Below are positions 1 through 8,810 of a stretch of DNA of 43,576 nt, one piece after another. Both the position numbers and the translations under genes were made by a program. The stretch comes from Streptomyces sp. CoH27 (GTDB lineage: Bacteria > Actinomycetota > Actinomycetes > Streptomycetales > Streptomycetaceae): the NCBI RefSeq assembly GCF_020181035.1, contig NZ_JAIQYY010000003.1:143881-187456 (forward strand), read 5' to 3'. Numbering within the stretch: position 1 is the first letter of the stretch; the number at the start of each line of letters is the position of its first letter. Below the pieces are notes generated by a model. That model was not told where the DNA came from, did no database searches, and saw nothing but the letters and a program-made list of their open reading frames with translations.

Positions 1-14
1 CTGCTCCGAACGGC

Positions 15-671
15 TCAGTGGATGATCCCGGTGCGCAGGGCCACGGCGACCATGCCGGCCCGGTCACCGGTGCCCAGTTTGCGGGCGATGCGGGCGAGGT
101 GGCTCTTCACGGTCAGGGCGGACAGGCCCATCGAGACGCCGATGGCCTTGTTGGACTGGCCCTCCGCGACGAGGCGGAGCACCTCGACCTCGCGGCCGGA
201 CAGTTCGCGGTAGCCGCCCGGGTGGCTCGGGGCACCCGGGGGGCGGCGGTGCATCCGGGCGGCGCCGAGGGGAGCGGCGCCGGGCCGGGCGGGAAGTCCG
301 ATGTTGGTGCGGGTACCGGTGACGACATAGCCCTTGACCCCGCCGGCCAGCGCGTTGCGGACCGCGCCGATGTCGTCGGCGGCGGAGAGCGCCAGCCCGT
401 TGGGCCAGCCCGCCGCGCGGGTCTCGGACAGCAGGGTCAGGCCGGAGCCGTCGGGCAGGTGGACGTCGGCGACGCAGATGTCGCGGGGGTTGCCGATGCG
501 GGGACGAGCCTCCGCGACGGACGAGGCCTCGATGACATCGCGCACGCCCAGCGCCCACAGATGGCGGGTGACGGTGGAGCGGACGCGCGGGTCGGCCACG
601 ACCACCATGGCGGTCGGCTTGTTCGGGCGGTAGGCGACCAGGCTTGCGGGCTGCTCTAGGAGAACGGACAC
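15..671 (-). CDS. whiI: Atypical LuxR/FixJ-type response regulator, WhiI-like
   Basis: A 218-residue protein with a degenerate receiver domain (about residues 20-118) and a LuxR-type helix-turn-helix (about 157-216, from LSGREVEVLRLVAEG). The phospho-acceptor Asp69 (CVADVHLPD) is present. The first acidic-pocket Asp is Ala26 (VVVADPR), and the conserved Lys after strand 5 is Thr118 (GYVVTG). Published work on Streptomyces coelicolor WhiI describes exactly these losses, with Asp69 retained and required. No kinase gene adjoins it. The GTG start at 671 is supported by AGGAGG at 676-681. WhiI is needed for late septation and spore maturation in aerial hyphae and depends on sigma-WhiG; a matching promoter-like sequence lies upstream. 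The downstream hemE and hemG-hemQ genes fit my memory of the whiI neighbourhood. It could be a different atypical regulator, but residue numbering and context favour WhiI. Confidence 0.82.
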   Translation of the reverse strand: MSVLLEQPASLVAYRPNKPTAMVVVADPRVRSTVTRHLWALGVRDVIEASSVAEARPRIGNPRDICVADVHLPDGSGLTLLSETRAAGWPNGLALSAADDIGAVRNALAGGVKGYVVTGTRTNIGLPARPGAAPLGAARMHRRPPGAPSHPGGYRELSGREVEVLRLVAEGQSNKAIGVSMGLSALTVKSHLARIARKLGTGDRAGMVAVALRTGIIH

Positions 672-964
672 CAGGCCTCCTGGGTGGGGGGACGGGGCCG
701 GCTTGTGGGGATTCAGCCGGGACGAACCGTGCTTTCAAGGTCACAGTCGTCTTCGGCAGCAAACTCATCCGCCTTTAGAGAATGATCACGATCTAGTGAG
801 TAACAATCTGTGCAATTCGGACACGCGATCGATCATCCGAAGATCGAGTCGGTTCAAGCGGATGTCATTCGGGGTTCGAAAGTGGCCGTATCGACAAAGA
901 GATGGTCAATGGGGCCGCCATGAGGGGGACACCCCCGGAGAACCGGCGGGATCGTGTGATCATC
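672..964. other. Intergenic region between DUF3000 gene and whiI
   Basis: About 290 bases without a gene. The whiI-proximal third holds the sigma-WhiG-like promoter and the ribosome site. The distal part (about 780-900) is less GC-rich than its surroundings and rich in GATC tetramers, including TGATCA at 783-788, and has a GGACAC at 819-824. I see no convincing coding frame, and no clear terminator after the DUF3000 gene. Confidence 0.5.
750..777 (-). promoter_or_regulatory. Putative sigma-WhiG promoter of whiI
   Basis: On the minus strand TAAA (774-777) is followed after 16 nt by GCCGAAGA (750-757). The sigma-WhiG/sigma-28-type consensus is TAAA-N15/16-GCCGATAA. This gives a full -35 match and 6 of 8 at -10. 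The predicted start near 743 leaves a leader of about 70 nt with a good ribosome site before the GTG. Confidence 0.65.
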
Positions 965-1642
965 TCAGCGTGACTGCGGACCCCTGCGCTGCGGCAGCGT
1001 CACCACCGAGGCATCGCCCGGCCCGGCCGGCGGCAGCCCCGCGACCTGGGCCAGCAGATCGCACCAGGAGGCCAGGTGGGAGGCCGTGTCCGGGACCCCG
1101 CCCAGGCCCTCGCGGGGCGTCCAGGAGGCCCGGATCTCGATCTGCGAGGCGGCGGGCCGCTCGGCCAGCCCGCCGAAGTAGTGCGAACTCGCGCGCGTGA
1201 TCGTCCCGCTCGGCTCGCCGTAACCCAGCCCGCGCGCCTGCAGCGCCCCGGTCAGCCACGACCAGCACACCTCCGGCAGCAGCGGATCCGCCGCCATCTC
1301 CGGCTCCAGCTCCGCGCGCACCAGCGTCACCAGCCGGAACGTCCCCTGCCAGGCGTCGTGCCCGGCCGGGTCGTGCAGCAGCACCAGCCGCCCGTCGGCC
1401 AGCTCCTGCTCACCGTCGACCACCACGGCCTCCAGCGCGTACGCGTACGGCGCCAGCCGCTGTGGCGCGGGCGTCGGCTCCACCTCGACCTGCGGCCGCA
1501 GCCGGCAGCCGCGCAGCGCCTCCACCGCGGCCCGGAACGCCGGCGGGCCCGACGCGGGGGAGTGCCGGTCCGCCTCCTCGGTGTCCTTCACGTCGCCCAT
1601 TCCGTCAGCGCTGTCCGACATTCGTCCCTGAGCCCCAGCCAT
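965..1642 (-). CDS. DUF3000 family protein
   Basis: A 225-residue soluble protein of the actinobacterial DUF3000 family, whose function is unknown. Recognisable stretches are FRAAVEALRG near residue 36, YAYALEAVVVDG and HDAWQGTFRLVTLVRAE in the middle, and CWSWLTGAL followed by SHYFGGLAERP in the second half. There is no signal peptide or membrane segment. The start is uncertain. ATG 1642 has no Shine-Dalgarno, but TACTCT ends 7 nt upstream, which would suit a leaderless message. ATG 1621 has only a close GGGA. The gene points at whiI and is divergent from hemE. Family assignment is by overall pattern. Confidence 0.8.
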   Translation of the reverse strand: MAGAQGRMSDSADGMGDVKDTEEADRHSPASGPPAFRAAVEALRGCRLRPQVEVEPTPAPQRLAPYAYALEAVVVDGEQELADGRLVLLHDPAGHDAWQGTFRLVTLVRAELEPEMAADPLLPEVCWSWLTGALQARGLGYGEPSGTITRASSHYFGGLAERPAASQIEIRASWTPREGLGGVPDTASHLASWCDLLAQVAGLPPAGPGDASVVTLPQRRGPQSR

Positions 1643-1740
1643 GCGGGGAAGAGTAAGGGGAAGCGCGGCTCCGTGCAGGGCAAGACACCCCCTGAGGGCT
1701 GCCGCACTTCTCTCCTCGCGGCCGTGCGAGACTTGCCGTC

Positions 1741-2808
1741 GTGAGTGCCAACGGAAGCCCCTCGGGCCAGCAGTCGACCGCGACGTACGACAGCGCTTTC
1801 CTCAGGGCGTGCCGGCGTGAAGCCGTGCCGCACACGCCCGTGTGGTTCATGCGGCAGGCCGGCCGCTCGCTGCCGGAGTACCGCAAGGTGCGCGAGGGCA
1901 TCCCCATGCTGGAGTCGTGCACGCGACCCGAGCTGGTCACCGAGATCACGCTCCAGCCCGTGCGCCGGCACAACGTGGACGCGGCGATCTACTACAGCGA
2001 CATCGTCGTCCCCCTCAAGGCCATCGGTATCGACCTCGACATCAAGCCCGGCGTCGGCCCGGTCGTCGAGCGCCCGATCCGAACCCGGGCCGACCTGGCG
2101 CAGCTGCGCGACCTCACGCCCGAGGACGTCTCCTACGTCACCGAGGCCATCGGCCTGCTGACCCGTGAGCTGGGCGCCACCCCGCTGATCGGTTTCGCGG
2201 GCGCGCCTTTCACCCTCGCGAGCTACCTCGTCGAGGGGGGCCCGTCGCGCACGTACGAGAACGCCAAGGCGATGATGTACGCCGACCCCGAGCTGTGGGC
2301 CGACCTGCTCGACCGGCTCGCCGACATCACGGCCGCGTTCCTGAAGGTCCAGATCGAGGCCGGCGCGAGCGCGGTCCAGCTCTTCGACTCCTGGGCCGGC
2401 GCGCTCGCCCCCGCCGACTACCGGAAGTCGGTCATGCCCGCCTCGGCGAAGGTCTTCGACGCCGTCGCCGGATATGGCGTCCCGCGCATTCACTTCGGTG
2501 TCGGCACCGGTGAGCTGCTGAAGCTCATGGGCGAGGCCGGCGCGGACGTCGTCGGCGTCGACTGGCGCGTCCCGCTGGACGAGGCCGCCCGCCGGATCGG
2601 CCCCGGCAAGGCGCTCCAGGGCAACCTCGACCCGACGGTGCTGTTCACCGACAAGAGCACCGTCGAGGCCAAGGCCCGCGAGGTGCTGGACGCGGCCGCC
2701 GGTCTGGAGGGCCACGTCTTCAACCTCGGCCACGGCGTCATGCCGAACACCGACCCGGACGCGCTGACCCGGCTCGTGGACTACGTCCACACCGCCACCG
2801 CACGCTGA
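1741..2808 (+). CDS. hemE: Uroporphyrinogen decarboxylase
   Basis: A 355-residue cytosolic enzyme that removes the four acetate carboxyls of uroporphyrinogen III to give coproporphyrinogen III. The N-terminal signature [16 protein letters not shown] (about residues 34-49) contains the substrate-binding Arg residues. The second signature [17 protein letters not shown] lies near residue 155, and GNLDPTVLF and [12 protein letters not shown] close the barrel. Length is normal. The GTG at 1741 has only weak complementarity to 16S rRNA; a GAGACT ends 7 nt before it, so a leaderless transcript is possible. It is divergent from the DUF3000 gene and convergent with the rhomboid gene, with a single base between stops. 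hemG and hemQ, later steps of the same pathway, lie 4-5 kb downstream. Confidence 0.96.
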   Translation: MSANGSPSGQQSTATYDSAFLRACRREAVPHTPVWFMRQAGRSLPEYRKVREGIPMLESCTRPELVTEITLQPVRRHNVDAAIYYSDIVVPLKAIGIDLDIKPGVGPVVERPIRTRADLAQLRDLTPEDVSYVTEAIGLLTRELGATPLIGFAGAPFTLASYLVEGGPSRTYENAKAMMYADPELWADLLDRLADITAAFLKVQIEAGASAVQLFDSWAGALAPADYRKSVMPASAKVFDAVAGYGVPRIHFGVGTGELLKLMGEAGADVVGVDWRVPLDEAARRIGPGKALQGNLDPTVLFTDKSTVEAKAREVLDAAAGLEGHVFNLGHGVMPNTDPDALTRLVDYVHTATAR

Positions 2809-2809
2809 C

Positions 2810-3634
2810 TCACCAGGTCGAGCGGGGCCGCGCCCGTCTGCCGAACAGCAGACCGCGTGGCTCCGGCGGCGGCGGGGTGCCCGGCTTGAGCGGCCAGGCG
2901 AGCAGCATGCCCGCCACGAAGCCGACCACGTGCGCCGCGTACGCCACCGTGCCCGCCCCGGAGACACCGTGCCCGGACGAGTACACCGCCTGGAGTCCGA
3001 ACCAGAAGCCCAGCACCAGCCAGGCGGGCAGCCGGAGCGGCAGGAAGACCAAGAACGGCACGAGAACCCAGACGCGCGCCCTCGGCCACAGCACGATGTA
3101 GGCGCCGAGCACTCCGGCGATCGCGCCGGACGCGCCGATCAGCGGGTCGGACGAGGAGGCGTTGAGCAGCGCGAAGCCGTATCCGGCCGCATAGCCGCAG
3201 ACGACGTAGAAGAAGAAGTACCGGACATGGCCCATCCGGTCCTCGACGTTGTTGCCGAAGATCAGCAGGAAGAGCATGTTCCCCAGCAGGTGCAGCCAGC
3301 TGCCGTGCAGGAACATCGCCGTGAACACCGACAGCGGCGGGGACTTGGCGTAGGACGGCGGCCCCACGACACACCCCGGGCCGTGCGGGCCGACACCCAC
3401 CTGCCCCGTCGGCACCAGCCGCGGCAACTGATGGTGGATCAGCTCTCTCGGCACGGCCGCGTAGTGGTCCATGAAGGCCTGGAGATGGCACAGCTGCGCC
3501 AGATCACTGCCGCCGGCCACGGAACCCGCTATCCCGGGCGTGGTGACGAACACGAGGACGTTGGCGGCGATCAGCACGTACGTCACCCAGGGGGTGCGGC
3601 GCACCGGATTCACGTCATGGACGGGGATGACCAC
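2810..3634 (-). CDS. Rhomboid family intramembrane serine protease
   Basis: A 274-residue polytopic membrane protein. The catalytic dyad is visible as Ser169 in GASGAIAGV and His235 in AAHVVGF. The upstream loop/TM2 motif HGSWLHLLGNM (from His110) supplies the oxyanion-side His and Asn119. A first membrane segment lies at about residues 17-35, followed by an extracytoplasmic insert of about 65 residues with Cys and His. A soluble Pro-rich tail of about 25 residues follows the last helix. Rhomboids cleave transmembrane segments of other proteins inside the bilayer; the substrate cannot be told from sequence. The ATG at 3634 is the only good start. It is convergent with hemE, 1 nt apart, with no terminator visible between them. 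Confidence 0.92.
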   Translation of the reverse strand: MVIPVHDVNPVRRTPWVTYVLIAANVLVFVTTPGIAGSVAGGSDLAQLCHLQAFMDHYAAVPRELIHHQLPRLVPTGQVGVGPHGPGCVVGPPSYAKSPPLSVFTAMFLHGSWLHLLGNMLFLLIFGNNVEDRMGHVRYFFFYVVCGYAAGYGFALLNASSSDPLIGASGAIAGVLGAYIVLWPRARVWVLVPFLVFLPLRLPAWLVLGFWFGLQAVYSSGHGVSGAGTVAYAAHVVGFVAGMLLAWPLKPGTPPPPEPRGLLFGRRARPRSTW

Positions 3635-3727
3635 ACAGGACTACTGCCCGGGATACGGCGGGCGAACCGGTGAACGGGGCCGGGCGGGTGTGCGTATCTG
3701 TTCTCAACCGACGTGAGGACACAGGCG

Positions 3728-3997
3728 ATGACGAACGCTCCGCAGATTCAGCCTATGCAGGCGCTGCCCGACGGTGAGGCCGAGCTGGCCCTGGTGGTAC
3801 GGATCCCCTGGGAGGATGTCGCGCGGCTCGGTCAGGAGGCCGGGCGGCTCGCTTCGCAGATGGGGCGCCCGGTGACGCTGGACGAGGCCGTGAGCTACCG
3901 GCTGCGGTCCGCCCGGCCGACGGCGTCGCACGCGAAGACGCCGGGGGAGCAGCCCGCGGCCGTCTCCGCGTTGCCGAGGATCAGCGGTACGGCCTAG
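3728..3997 (+). CDS. Small conserved hypothetical protein
   Basis: An 89-residue protein that I do not recognise as a named family. The ATG at 3728 is preferred because GAGGAC at 3715-3720 sits 7 nt upstream; an in-frame GTG at 3713 has no such site. The core reads ALVVRIPWEDVARLGQEAG, then SQMGRPVTLDEAVSYRLRS, a short strand followed by two helices that vaguely recalls ribbon-helix-helix proteins, but I would not rely on that. The C-terminal 25 residues look disordered. It is convergent with the flavoenzyme gene; the stop lies in the first copy of a 17-bp tandem duplication. Confidence 0.7.
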   Translation: MTNAPQIQPMQALPDGEAELALVVRIPWEDVARLGQEAGRLASQMGRPVTLDEAVSYRLRSARPTASHAKTPGEQPAAVSALPRISGTA

Positions 3998-4017
3998 GAA
4001 GCGGTACGGCCTAGGAA
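3984..4017. repeat. 17-bp perfect tandem duplication carrying both stop codons
   Basis: GCGGTACGGCCTAGGAA occurs at 3984-4000 and again at 4001-4017. Each copy contains the palindrome CTAG. The plus-strand gene stops at TAG 3995-3997 in copy one. The minus-strand gene stops at TAG in copy two (complement of 4011-4013). Confidence 0.95.
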
Positions 4018-5405
4018 GCCCGCACCTTCGCCGTCGCCTTTCTCGCCGCCACCAGCACCGGGTCCCACACCGGGGAGAACGGCGGGGCGTAGCCCAGGTC
4101 CAGGGCCGTCATCTGTTCCACCGTCATCTGCGCGGTCAGGGCCACCGCCGCGATGTCGACCCGCTTCGCCGCACCCTCCCTGCCGACGATCTGCACGCCG
4201 AGCAGGCGGCCCGTGCGGCGTTCGGCGAGCATCTTGACCGTCATGGGGGAGGCGCCGGGGTAGTAGCCGGCGCGGCTGGTGGACTCGATGGTGACCGTCT
4301 CGTACCGCAGGCCCACCCGGTCGGCGTCCTTCTCGCGCAGGCCGGTGCGGGCGATCTCCAGGTCGCAGACCTTGCTGACCGCCGTGCCGACCACGCCCGG
4401 GAACGTGGCGTAACCGCCGCCGGCGTTGGTGCCGATGACCTGGCCGTGCTTGTTGGCGTGGGTGCCGAGCGGGACGTACTGCTCCTGGCCCGAGACCAGG
4501 TTCAGCACCTCCACGCAGTCGCCGCCCGCCCAGATGTTCGAGTGCCCGCGCACCCGCATCGCGAGGTCGGTGAGCAGGCCGCCGTGGGTGCCGAGGGGGA
4601 GGCCGGCGGCCTCGGCGAGCGCGGTCTCCGGGCGGACGCCGATACCGAGGATCACCACGTCCGCGGGGTACTCGGCGTGCTGCGTGGCGACCGCGCGGGC
4701 CGTGCCGTCGGCCGCGGTGAGGATCTTGGTGACCTCGGCGCCGTTCACCATCGTGATGCCGAGGCCCTCCATGGCCCGGTGCACCAGTCGGCCCATGTCC
4801 GGATCGAGCGTCGACATGGGCTCCTCGCCACGGTTGACGACCGTCACCTCGAAGCCGCGGTTGATCAGCGCCTCGGCCATCTCGACACCGATGTAGCCCG
4901 CGCCGACGACCACCGCGCGCCGGCCACGCGCGCGTGCCAGCGTCCCCAGCAGGGCCTGGCCGTCGTCCAGCGTCTGCACCCCGTGCACCCCGGGAGCGTC
5001 CGTGCCGGGCAGCTCCGGGCGGACCGGGCGGGCCCCGGTGGCGATCACGAGCTTGTCGTACGACGTCCAGGACTCGGCGCCGGAATCGACGTCACGCGCG
5101 CGTACCCGCTGCCCGGCCACGTCGATCTCGGTGACCTCCGTGCGCAGCCGCAGATCGATGTCCCGCGCGCGGTGCTCCTCGGGAGTGCGGGCGATCAGGT
5201 CGTCCCGCTCGGGGACGTCGCCGCCCACCCAGTACGGGATGCCGCACGCCGAGAAGGAGGTGAAGTGTCCGCGTTCGAAGGCCACGATCTCCAGCTCGCC
5301 GGGCCCCTTCAGCCGGCGCGCCTGTGACGCCGCGGACATGCCCGCGGCGTCACCGCCGATCACGACCAGCCGTTCCGTCCCGCCCCGTCCACCGCTCATG
5401 GTCAT
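4011..5405 (-). CDS. CoA-disulfide reductase-like FAD/NAD(P) oxidoreductase
   Basis: A 464-residue flavoprotein of the single-cysteine pyridine nucleotide-disulfide reductase group (CoA-disulfide reductase, NADH oxidase/peroxidase). The FAD-binding turn is VVIGGDAAGMSAA (from residue 14). The SFSACGIPYW motif carries the redox-active Cys54, which in this family forms a mixed disulfide or sulfenic acid. The NAD(P) fold is AVVVGAGYIGVEMAEAL, the second FAD contact is WAGGDCVEV, and the dimerisation domain ends in LDLGYAPPFSPVWDP. Likely roles are CoA-thiol homeostasis or peroxide/oxygen reduction with NAD(P)H; sequence cannot decide. ATG 5405 or ATG 5399 could be the start. It is transcribed away from a DUF4349 gene 27 nt upstream on the same strand. 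Confidence 0.88.
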   Translation of the reverse strand: MTMSGGRGGTERLVVIGGDAAGMSAASQARRLKGPGELEIVAFERGHFTSFSACGIPYWVGGDVPERDDLIARTPEEHRARDIDLRLRTEVTEIDVAGQRVRARDVDSGAESWTSYDKLVIATGARPVRPELPGTDAPGVHGVQTLDDGQALLGTLARARGRRAVVVGAGYIGVEMAEALINRGFEVTVVNRGEEPMSTLDPDMGRLVHRAMEGLGITMVNGAEVTKILTAADGTARAVATQHAEYPADVVILGIGVRPETALAEAAGLPLGTHGGLLTDLAMRVRGHSNIWAGGDCVEVLNLVSGQEQYVPLGTHANKHGQVIGTNAGGGYATFPGVVGTAVSKVCDLEIARTGLREKDADRVGLRYETVTIESTSRAGYYPGASPMTVKMLAERRTGRLLGVQIVGREGAAKRVDIAAVALTAQMTVEQMTALDLGYAPPFSPVWDPVLVAARKATAKVRAS

Positions 5406-5432
5406 GGGAACACGCTACGGGGCCACGGCATT

Positions 5433-6437
5433 TCAGTCCCGGTCCGCCTCCCCGGAGGACTCCGGCACCGGGCGCGCCGACGGCAGCGGGCCGAGGGCCG
5501 TCATCGCGGGCGCCGGCTCCCGTCGGCGCGGCAGCCGGGGCCGTACGACCCGCAGCCACACCAGCGCCGACAGGGCCGCGAAGGCCGCGAACGGCAGGGC
5601 GGCGCCGAGCGCCAGGGCGATCCAGCGCAGCAGCGTGACGAACACGTGCCAGCCGCCCGCGAGCGCGTCCCCGAGGCCCGGTGTGCCGTCCCCGGCGGCC
5701 TTGTGCACGGGTTTCTCGGACAGCGACAGAGTGATGGTCGCGAGACTCGTGCGGTCTTTCAGGGACGCCTGCTGGGCCAGCAGGGACTCCAGGTCGGCCT
5801 CGCGGCTGCTCAACTCCCCCTCCAGGGACACGACATCGCTCAGCTTCGCCGCCCGGTCCATCAGCGTGCGGATCCGGTCCACGCTGGCCCGCTGGGACTT
5901 CGCCCGGCTGTCCACGTCCACGACCTGGTCGGTGACGTCCTCCGCCTTCGCGGTGCGCTCGACGAGCCGGCCGGTGCCCTGGAGGCCGGCGAGCACCTCG
6001 TCGTACCGCGCGCTGGGCACGCGCAGCACGACCCGGGTCCGCTCGTGGCCGTCGGCGTCCCGGCCGGTGGTCTCCTCGCCGACGTAACCGCCCGCGCTCT
6101 CGGCGGTGGTACGGGCCTCGGCCAGGGCCTTGTCGGCGTCCTTGACCTCGATGGTCAGGGAGGCGGTGCGGATGACCGCGTTCGGCGCGAGCCTGGGTGT
6201 CTGCCGGGGGGACCTGGCGGAGTCCGCCGCGCCGCTGCCGCCCGCGCCCGGCTGCCGCGCCCCGGTGTCCGCGGCGGACTTCGCCGAGGCACCGCCGCCC
6301 GAGTCGGCCGCGCCGCCGCATCCGGCGAGCGCGAGGGAGGCGGCGAGCAGCAGGCCGGCCAGCGGACGGACGGATCGGTGTGCGGAGCGCGCGTGGCCTG
6401 TGGGCCGTGCGGGTCGTGCGGAACGTTGTGGGCGCAT
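5433..6437 (-). CDS. DUF4349 domain lipoprotein
   Basis: A 334-residue predicted lipoprotein. The signal sequence ends in a lipobox, LALAGC, with Cys40, followed by a Gly/Ser/Ala-rich linker. The DUF4349 region (about residues 85-290) begins VIRTASLTIEVKDADKALAEA and includes the GGYVGEETTGRDADG turn and a predicted coiled coil (VDSRAKSQRASVDRIRTLM to LESLLAQQASLKDRT). A C-terminal transmembrane helix (LRWIALALGAALPFAAFAAL) is followed by an Arg/Pro-rich tail that should face the cytosol. This family is of unknown function; lipid anchor plus C-terminal helix suggests an envelope-spanning loop. The ATG at 6437 was chosen because it starts a proper signal peptide; a longer open frame upstream has no such start. 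It is divergent from hemG. Confidence 0.88.
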   Translation of the reverse strand: MRPQRSARPARPTGHARSAHRSVRPLAGLLLAASLALAGCGGAADSGGGASAKSAADTGARQPGAGGSGAADSARSPRQTPRLAPNAVIRTASLTIEVKDADKALAEARTTAESAGGYVGEETTGRDADGHERTRVVLRVPSARYDEVLAGLQGTGRLVERTAKAEDVTDQVVDVDSRAKSQRASVDRIRTLMDRAAKLSDVVSLEGELSSREADLESLLAQQASLKDRTSLATITLSLSEKPVHKAAGDGTPGLGDALAGGWHVFVTLLRWIALALGAALPFAAFAALSALVWLRVVRPRLPRRREPAPAMTALGPLPSARPVPESSGEADRD

Positions 6438-6618
6438 GGGCGGTACCCCCCGGGGCCGGTAGCGGTGACGGTTCTTCGACGGCGGGGCCGGCGGGAACGT
6501 TTGAGCCGCCCTGGTCCCGATGCGGTCACGGTCCGGACTCGTCACGATCACCGGGCCGCGAGGCGAGGGACCTGCGGGCCCTGGCCGGAGTGTCAGTGGG
6601 GTCTGAGAGAGTGGGGGC

Positions 6619-8073
6619 ATGAGCGCAACGGGTACGCGTACAGGGCATGTCGTCGTCATCGGAGCCGGGATCGCCGGGCTGGCCGCCGCCCACCGGCTGC
6701 TCGGGCGGGGCGCGCGCGTGACCGTGCTGGAGGCCGCGGACCGGGTCGGCGGCAAGCTGCTGCCCGGTGAGATCGCGGGCGTGCGGGTCGACCTGGGCGC
6801 CGAGTCGCTGCTCGCCCGCCGCCCCGAGGCGGTGACCCTCGCGCGCGAGGTGGGACTGGCCGGCCGTCTCCAGCCGCCGGCCACCGCGACCGCCTCGATC
6901 TGGACCCGGGGCGCCCTGCGGCCCATGCCCAAGGGCCATGTGATGGGCGTGCCCGGCACCGCCGCCGCACTCTCCGGCGTCCTGTCCGACGGGGGCCTCG
7001 CCCGCATCGAGCGCGACGCCGATCTGCCGCGCACCGAGGTCGGGGACGACGTGGCCGTGGGGGAGTACGTGGCCGCCCGGCTCGGCCGCGAGGTCGTCGA
7101 CCGGCTCGTCGAGCCCCTGCTCGGCGGGGTCTACGCGGGCGACGCGTACCGCATCTCGATGCGCTCGGCCGTCCCCCAGCTCTTCCAGGCCGTCCGCGCC
7201 CACGCCTCCCTCACCGAGGGGGTCCGCGAGATCCAGGCCAAGGCGGCCGCGAGCGGGCAGAGCGGGCCGGTCTTCATGGGCATCGAGGGCGGCGTGGGCA
7301 CGCTGCCGCTCGCGGTCGCCGACTCCGTCCGCGCGCGCGGCGGCGAGATCCTCACCGGGACGCCCGTGCGCGAGCTGCGGCGGGCGGCCGACGGCGGCTG
7401 GCGGGTGGTCGCCGGGGAGCGGGTGCTGCACGCCGACGCGGTGATCGTCGCCGTACCGGCCCCGGCCGCCGCCGAACTGCTCGGCGCCGAGTCCCCGGCG
7501 GCCGCCGCCGAACTGCGAGCGGTCGAGTACGCCTCGATGGCCCTGGTCACCCTCGCCTACCGCCGCGCGGACGCGACGCTCCCCGAGGGCAGCGGCTTCC
7601 TGGTCCCGCCGGTCGACGGCCGCACGATCAAGGCGTCCACGTTCGCCTCCCGCAAGTGGGGCTGGATCGCCGAGGAGGACCCGGAGGTGGTCGTGCTGCG
7701 CACCTCCGTGGGCCGCTACGGCGAGACGGAGATCCTCCAGCGGGACGACGCCGCCCTCGTCGAGGTCTCCCGGCACGACCTGCGCGAGGCGACCGGCCTG
7801 GCCGCCGAACCCCTGCGGACCCGGGTCACCCGCTGGACCGACGGCCTGCCGCAGTACCCGGTCGGGCACCACGCGCGCGTGGCCCGCATCCGCGAGCACG
7901 TCGCCAAACTGCCCGGGCTCGCGGTGTGCGGCGCGCAGTACGACGGCGTCGGCGTCCCGGCGTGCATCGCGAGCGCCTACGCGGCGGCGGACCAGCTGGA
8001 CGGCGACCTGAGCGGAATCCGGGAGCTCACGGCCAACCCGGTGCAGAGCCTCCACGGCGGGGCGGGAGAATAG
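6619..8073 (+). CDS. hemG: Coproporphyrinogen III / protoporphyrinogen oxidase (HemY/CgoX type)
   Basis: A 484-residue FAD enzyme that aromatises the porphyrinogen ring with O2. The dinucleotide fold [17 protein letters not shown] occupies residues 11-27, followed by [28 protein letters not shown] in the middle and the C-terminal FAD motif [18 protein letters not shown] are typical of HemY-type oxidases. In actinobacteria this enzyme works on coproporphyrinogen III before iron insertion, and the resulting coprohaem is decarboxylated by HemQ, whose gene starts 5 nt after this stop. Annotations usually call it hemG; cgoX or hemY would be the mechanistically precise names. The ATG at 6619 follows a GAGAG-rich leader. 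It is divergent from the DUF4349 gene. Confidence 0.94.
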   Translation: MSATGTRTGHVVVIGAGIAGLAAAHRLLGRGARVTVLEAADRVGGKLLPGEIAGVRVDLGAESLLARRPEAVTLAREVGLAGRLQPPATATASIWTRGALRPMPKGHVMGVPGTAAALSGVLSDGGLARIERDADLPRTEVGDDVAVGEYVAARLGREVVDRLVEPLLGGVYAGDAYRISMRSAVPQLFQAVRAHASLTEGVREIQAKAAASGQSGPVFMGIEGGVGTLPLAVADSVRARGGEILTGTPVRELRRAADGGWRVVAGERVLHADAVIVAVPAPAAAELLGAESPAAAAELRAVEYASMALVTLAYRRADATLPEGSGFLVPPVDGRTIKASTFASRKWGWIAEEDPEVVVLRTSVGRYGETEILQRDDAALVEVSRHDLREATGLAAEPLRTRVTRWTDGLPQYPVGHHARVARIREHVAKLPGLAVCGAQYDGVGVPACIASAYAAADQLDGDLSGIRELTANPVQSLHGGAGE

Positions 8074-8078
8074 GGATT

Positions 8079-8810
8079 ATGAGTGACGACGCCCCCACCA
8101 CCGAGGCCGGCAGGATCCCGAACAAGGGCAAGCTGGCCAAGGACCTCAACGAGGTCATCCGCTACACCCTGTGGTCCGTCTTCAAGCTGAAGGACGTGCT
8201 CCCCGAGGACCGCGCGGGTTACGCCGACGAGGTCCAGGAGCTGTTCGACCAGCTCGCCGCCAAGGACGTGACGATCCGCGGCACCTACGACGTCTCCGGC
8301 CTGCGCGCCGACGCCGACCTCATGATCTGGTGGCACGCCGAGACCAGCGACCAGCTCCAGGACGCGTACAACCTCTTCCGCCGCACCAAGCTGGGCCGCG
8401 CCCTTGAGCCCGTGTGGTCCAACATGGCGCTGCACCGCCCGGCCGAGTTCAACCGCTCGCACATCCCGGCGTTCCTCGCCGACGAGACGCCCCGCAACTA
8501 CGTGAGCGTCTACCCCTTCGTGCGCTCCTACGACTGGTATCTGCTGCCCGACGAGGACCGCCGCCGCATGCTCGCCGACCACGGCAAGATGGCCCGCGGC
8601 TACCCCGACGTGCGCGCCAACACGGTCGCCTCGTTCTCACTCGGCGACTACGAGTGGATCCTCGCCTTCGAGGCCGACGAGCTCTACCGCATCGTCGACC
8701 TCATGCGCCACCTGCGCGGCTCCGAGGCCCGCAGGCACGTCCGCGAGGAGATCCCGTTCTTCACGGGCCGCAGGAAGGACATCGCGGACCTGGTGGCGGG
8801 CCTGGCTTAA
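8079..8810 (+). CDS. hemQ: Coprohaem decarboxylase HemQ (ChdC), chlorite dismutase family
   Basis: A 243-residue member of the chlorite dismutase fold that converts Fe-coproporphyrin III to haem b by two peroxide-dependent decarboxylations. The catalytic Tyr145 sits in [12 protein letters not shown]. The likely proximal haem ligand His168 is in [18 protein letters not shown]. The N-terminal [10 protein letters not shown] and the ferredoxin-like motif [14 protein letters not shown] are also family features. The Arg diagnostic of true chlorite dismutases is not evident, as expected for HemQ. ATG 8079 follows GGGA and lies 5 nt after hemG, so they form an operon. The TAA overlaps the stop of the convergent hydrolase gene within the shared TTAA at 8807-8810. 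Confidence 0.95.
   Translation: MSDDAPTTEAGRIPNKGKLAKDLNEVIRYTLWSVFKLKDVLPEDRAGYADEVQELFDQLAAKDVTIRGTYDVSGLRADADLMIWWHAETSDQLQDAYNLFRRTKLGRALEPVWSNMALHRPAEFNRSHIPAFLADETPRNYVSVYPFVRSYDWYLLPDEDRRRMLADHGKMARGYPDVRANTVASFSLGDYEWILAFEADELYRIVDLMRHLRGSEARRHVREEIPFFTGRRKDIADLVAGLA

Noticed and set aside
780..900. Cluster of GATC sites upstream of whiI as a methylation-controlled switch
   Set aside because: No known Dam-like system is implied, and part of the density follows from TGATCA/CGATCG overlaps; too little to claim function.
6438..7034. N-terminal extension of the DUF4349 protein over hemG
   Set aside because: The extension is antisense to hemG, has no signal peptide, and the internal ATG 6437 starts a proper lipoprotein signal.
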